The position numbers were made by a program, and so were the translations under genes. Under the pieces are notes generated by a model. That model saw only the letters and a program-made list of their open reading frames with translations. It searched no databases and was not told where the DNA came from. Of a stretch of DNA of 64,000 bases, positions 61,201 through 64,000 are shown piece after piece. Origin of the DNA: Astropecten irregularis (taxonomy: Eukaryota > Echinodermata > Asteroidea > Paxillosida > Astropectinidae); contig OZ020261.1 in NCBI GenBank assembly GCA_963971285.1, forward strand, positions 744,001-808,000, in the 5' to 3' direction. Each line of letters begins with the position of its first letter. The stretch's first letter is position 1.

Positions 61201-64000
61201 CTCTAGCTAGGGTTAGGCTCGCATAGGGTTAGGTTCGCTAGGGTTAGGTTCGCTAGGGTTAGGGCAACTAGGGTTGGACTATTTTTGAGGACTCTTCGCA
61301 TCTTGTTTGCAAGACTGATGTTTTTATAATTTTTTTCCCCGGTTTTTGGGATAGTTGACTGACTTGGGGGTCAAAGAAAAGGTGTTTGATAAAGCAAACG
61401 CGCAACAATATCACTGGCCAAAAGTTGCTATCCTCGTCACGGGTAACCCTCTTTGCTATGCTCTTTTGTCTTTGCATGAATATAAAGAACTTCACTAAAA
61501 AGGCTGAAAACATGCACAAACAAATGAAAATCCTAACCCATATTTGTTTTGCCGAAATAATTCAAACTCAGTCCACTCCAAAGCGAAAATACAGTTATTT
61601 ACGCAGGGGAATCCCCAAGCATTTACACGCACGCGCGTTGACTATGGCAAACATGGCCGCCGTATGCTTTATTTCGGAAAAATCTAATTTATGGTAATTT
61701 TAGTGGATTTAAAAGGAAACTAATAGTTGAAAACGACATGTCAGATAGTGCAAAAGTTGTGTCCGTCAATATTTTCTGCCTACAGTTCACTTTAGCGACA
61801 TTTAAAGGGCAAAATTGCAACGGCATGCCGCCATCTTGGATTTCGCTATATAGGGTGCAGACCAGTAAATAAATTCCCATAGGCTCCCACGCAAAATGGC
61901 CAATTTCAAAAAAATATTAAAAATACTCAGAAGTTTCTGAGGCAATCGACCAATACGGCAAAATAAAGGTGAAAACTTCAATTTTCATTTTCTTTTCTAT
62001 TTTCTATAGGTTAACCGATGACTTTTTGCGCAAAGTACATTCAAAGAAAAATACCCCTAAAATGGCCGAATTGACCGGTGCCAGACCAAAAATAGTACCC
62101 CTCCACTACAGGGAAAAAATAGAGCGAATTTAGGGCCTGATTTCATCCAAACGGCTCAGAGGTGAAAGTCCAAACTCTGGTGATCGGGTTCCATCCATTT
62201 TGTCTACAAGACTTACCACGTAGGGCTCACCAGATGCTTTAAGAGAAAAGATTTTGAGGGTATACAAAAAATTAATGAGCTCCGCGGACTGATTTGGGCC
62301 TATTTACTGGTCTGCACCCTTTATAGTGCATAAAGTATTTTATTTTCTTATAAAACCACCCTTAAGACAAAGGGAAGTGTTCACTGACCATGAATCCGCA
62401 AAAAAAATTGAACAAAATTGAACCCTTTTCGAAATACAGGCCAATCTTGGAGGAGGGGCGGCCATTTTGTTTATGCAGTTTTAGCACGGTATCCATTATG
62501 TAATGCATCCATGGATCGATATGTGCATCGCAGTTCCTTTTTTAATATTACAAGTCTTCAAAGTAAGCAAGGAGCAATCGTTGAATGCTTCAAGATTGTT
62601 GAGTTCACAGCCAGGGGTTGTGACGGGTGGCCAGGGCTATGCGACAATTTATTTCGGGGGGGGGGGGGGGGGAACAAGAAGGCTAACAAGAATTGGTCCA
62701 GCAAGTGGACTCTAGCTAGGGTTAGGCTCGCATAGGGTTAGGTTCGCTAGGGTTAGGTTCGCTAGGGTTAGGGCAACTAGGGTTGGACTATTTTTGAGGA
62801 CTCTTCGCATCTTGTTTGCAAGACTGATGTTTTTATAATTTTTTTCCCCGGTTTTTGGGATAGTTGACTGACTTGGGGGTCAAAGAAAAGGTGTTTGATA
62901 AAGCAAACGCGCAACAATATCACTGGCCAAAAGTTGCTATCCTCGTCACGGGTAACCCTCTTTGCTATGCTCTTTTGTCTTTGCATGAATATAAAGAACT
63001 TCACTAAAAAGGCTGAAAACATGCACAAACAAATGAAAATCCTAACCCATATTTGTTTTGCCGAAATAATTCAAACTCAGTCCACTCCAAAGCGAAAATA
63101 CAGTTATTTACGCAGGGGAATCCCCAAGCATTTACACGCACGCGCGTTGACTATGGCAAACATGGCCGCCGTATGCTTTATTTCGGAAAAATCTAATTTA
63201 TGGTAATTTTAGTGGATTTAAAAGGAAACTAATAGTTGAAAACGACATGTCAGATAGTGCAAAAGTTGTGTCCGTCAATATTTTCTGCCTACAGTTCACT
63301 TTAGCGACATTTAAAGGGCAAAATTGCAACGGCATGCCGCCATCTTGGATTTCGCTATATAGGGTGCAGACCAGTAAATAAATTCCCATAGGCTCCCACG
63401 CAAAATGGCCAATTTCAAAAAAATATTAAAAATACTCAGAAGTTTCTGAGGCAATCGACCAATACGGCAAAATAAAGGTGAAAACTTCAATTTTCATTTT
63501 CTTTTCTATTTTCTATAGGTTAACCGATGACTTTTTGCGCAAAGTACATTCAAAGAAAAATACCCCTAAAATGGCCGAATTGACCGGTGCCAGACCAAAA
63601 ATAGTACCCCTCCACTACAGGGAAAAAATAGAGCGAATTTAGGGCCTGATTTCATCCAAACGGCTCAGAGGTGAAAGTCCAAACTCTGGTGATCGGGTTC
63701 CATCCATTTTGTCTACAAGACTTACCACGTAGGGCTCACCAGATGCTTTAAGAGAAAAGATTTTGAGGGTATACAAAAAATTAATGAGCTCCGCGGACTG
63801 ATTTGGGCCTATTTACTGGTCTGCACCCTTTATAGTGCATAAAGTATTTTATTTTCTTATAAAACCACCCTTAAGACAAAGGGAAGTGTTCACTGACCAT
63901 GAATCCGCAAAAAAAATTGAACAAAATTGAACCCTTTTCGAAATACAGGCCAATCTTGGAGGAGGGGCGGCCATTTTGTTTATGCAGTTTTAGCACGGTA

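Larger units (their letters stand above)
54308..64000. repeat. Tandem array of a 1509-bp unit, at least 6.4 copies, open at window end
   Basis: Every landmark recurs at exactly 1509-bp steps: gggtgcagaccagtaaat at 54308 and 55817, and identical open frames starting at 54873, 56382, 57891, 59400, 60909 and 62418. I saw no substitution between copies where I compared them, and the G17 tract has the same length in the three copies counted. The unit is about 467 bp of TIR element plus 1042 bp of other sequence containing a G17 tract, five TAGGGTT motifs and a minus-strand aagatggcggc motif. The open frames within are short, lack domains and recur only because the unit does. The array continues past the window. 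Confidence 0.97.

Noticed and set aside
54873..63389. Recurring 105-, 103-, 83- and 63-residue open frames in the satellite
   Set aside because: They recur because the 1509-bp unit recurs. Several begin at non-ATG codons, one reads through G17 as poly-Gly, and none has a domain.
54308..64000. Ribosomal DNA or histone repeat
   Set aside because: The unit has no rRNA-like or histone coding sequence and contains only short frames without domains.

Overview
The window looks like a marine invertebrate deuterostome nuclear genome, most likely an echinoderm or another ambulacrarian. Three things support this: spliced GT-AG genes, a secreted PAN/fibrinogen-like gene beside tandem single-exon rhodopsin-type GPCRs, and a very dense load of short inverted-repeat elements, tRNA-derived SINEs and minisatellites. 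The species assignment is inference; no marker was searched.

Layout. 0-8.9 kb: an intronless signal-peptide/PAN/fibrinogen-like lectin gene (619-1605) and a truncated relative of its 5' end (5538-5700), then AT-rich DNA with inverted repeats. 8.9-12.0 kb: a 32-bp minisatellite of about 96 units with a 768-bp higher-order duplication. 12.0-16.2 kb: hairpin elements. 16.2-36.8 kb: one minus-strand gene, FDXACB1, rebuilt here from five exons with matching splice phases (620 aa). Its first intron is about 16.1 kb and contains, on the opposite strand, three tandem single-exon GPCR genes. Each GPCR has a C-terminal tail made of a 22-residue repeat (16, 14 and 11 copies) and a 36-bp minisatellite upstream. 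36.9-42.5 kb: nested foldback elements and an 896-bp hAT-like element with a perfect 8-bp target duplication. 42.6-45.6 kb: RPS19, four coding exons, 149 aa. 48.7-53.8 kb: a minus-strand seven-exon gene (355 aa) resembling the Cut8/Sts1 nuclear-proteasome tether family. 54.3 kb to the window end: a tandem array of a 1509-bp unit, more than six copies, with no difference seen in the parts compared. Each unit holds a TIR element, a G17 tract and telomere-like TAGGGTT motifs.

How the parts relate. RPS19, FDXACB1 and the Cut8-like gene are housekeeping genes whose introns are filled with the same small mobile-element families. The lectin and GPCR loci are lineage-expanded recognition or sensory genes. 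The GPCR cluster grew by segmental duplication that carried LINE tails and upstream sequence with it. A TTAA-targeting element then landed exactly on the stop codon of the second GPCR and kept the stop through its target duplication. No prokaryotic features, CRISPR arrays, rRNA genes or convincing functional tRNA genes were seen.
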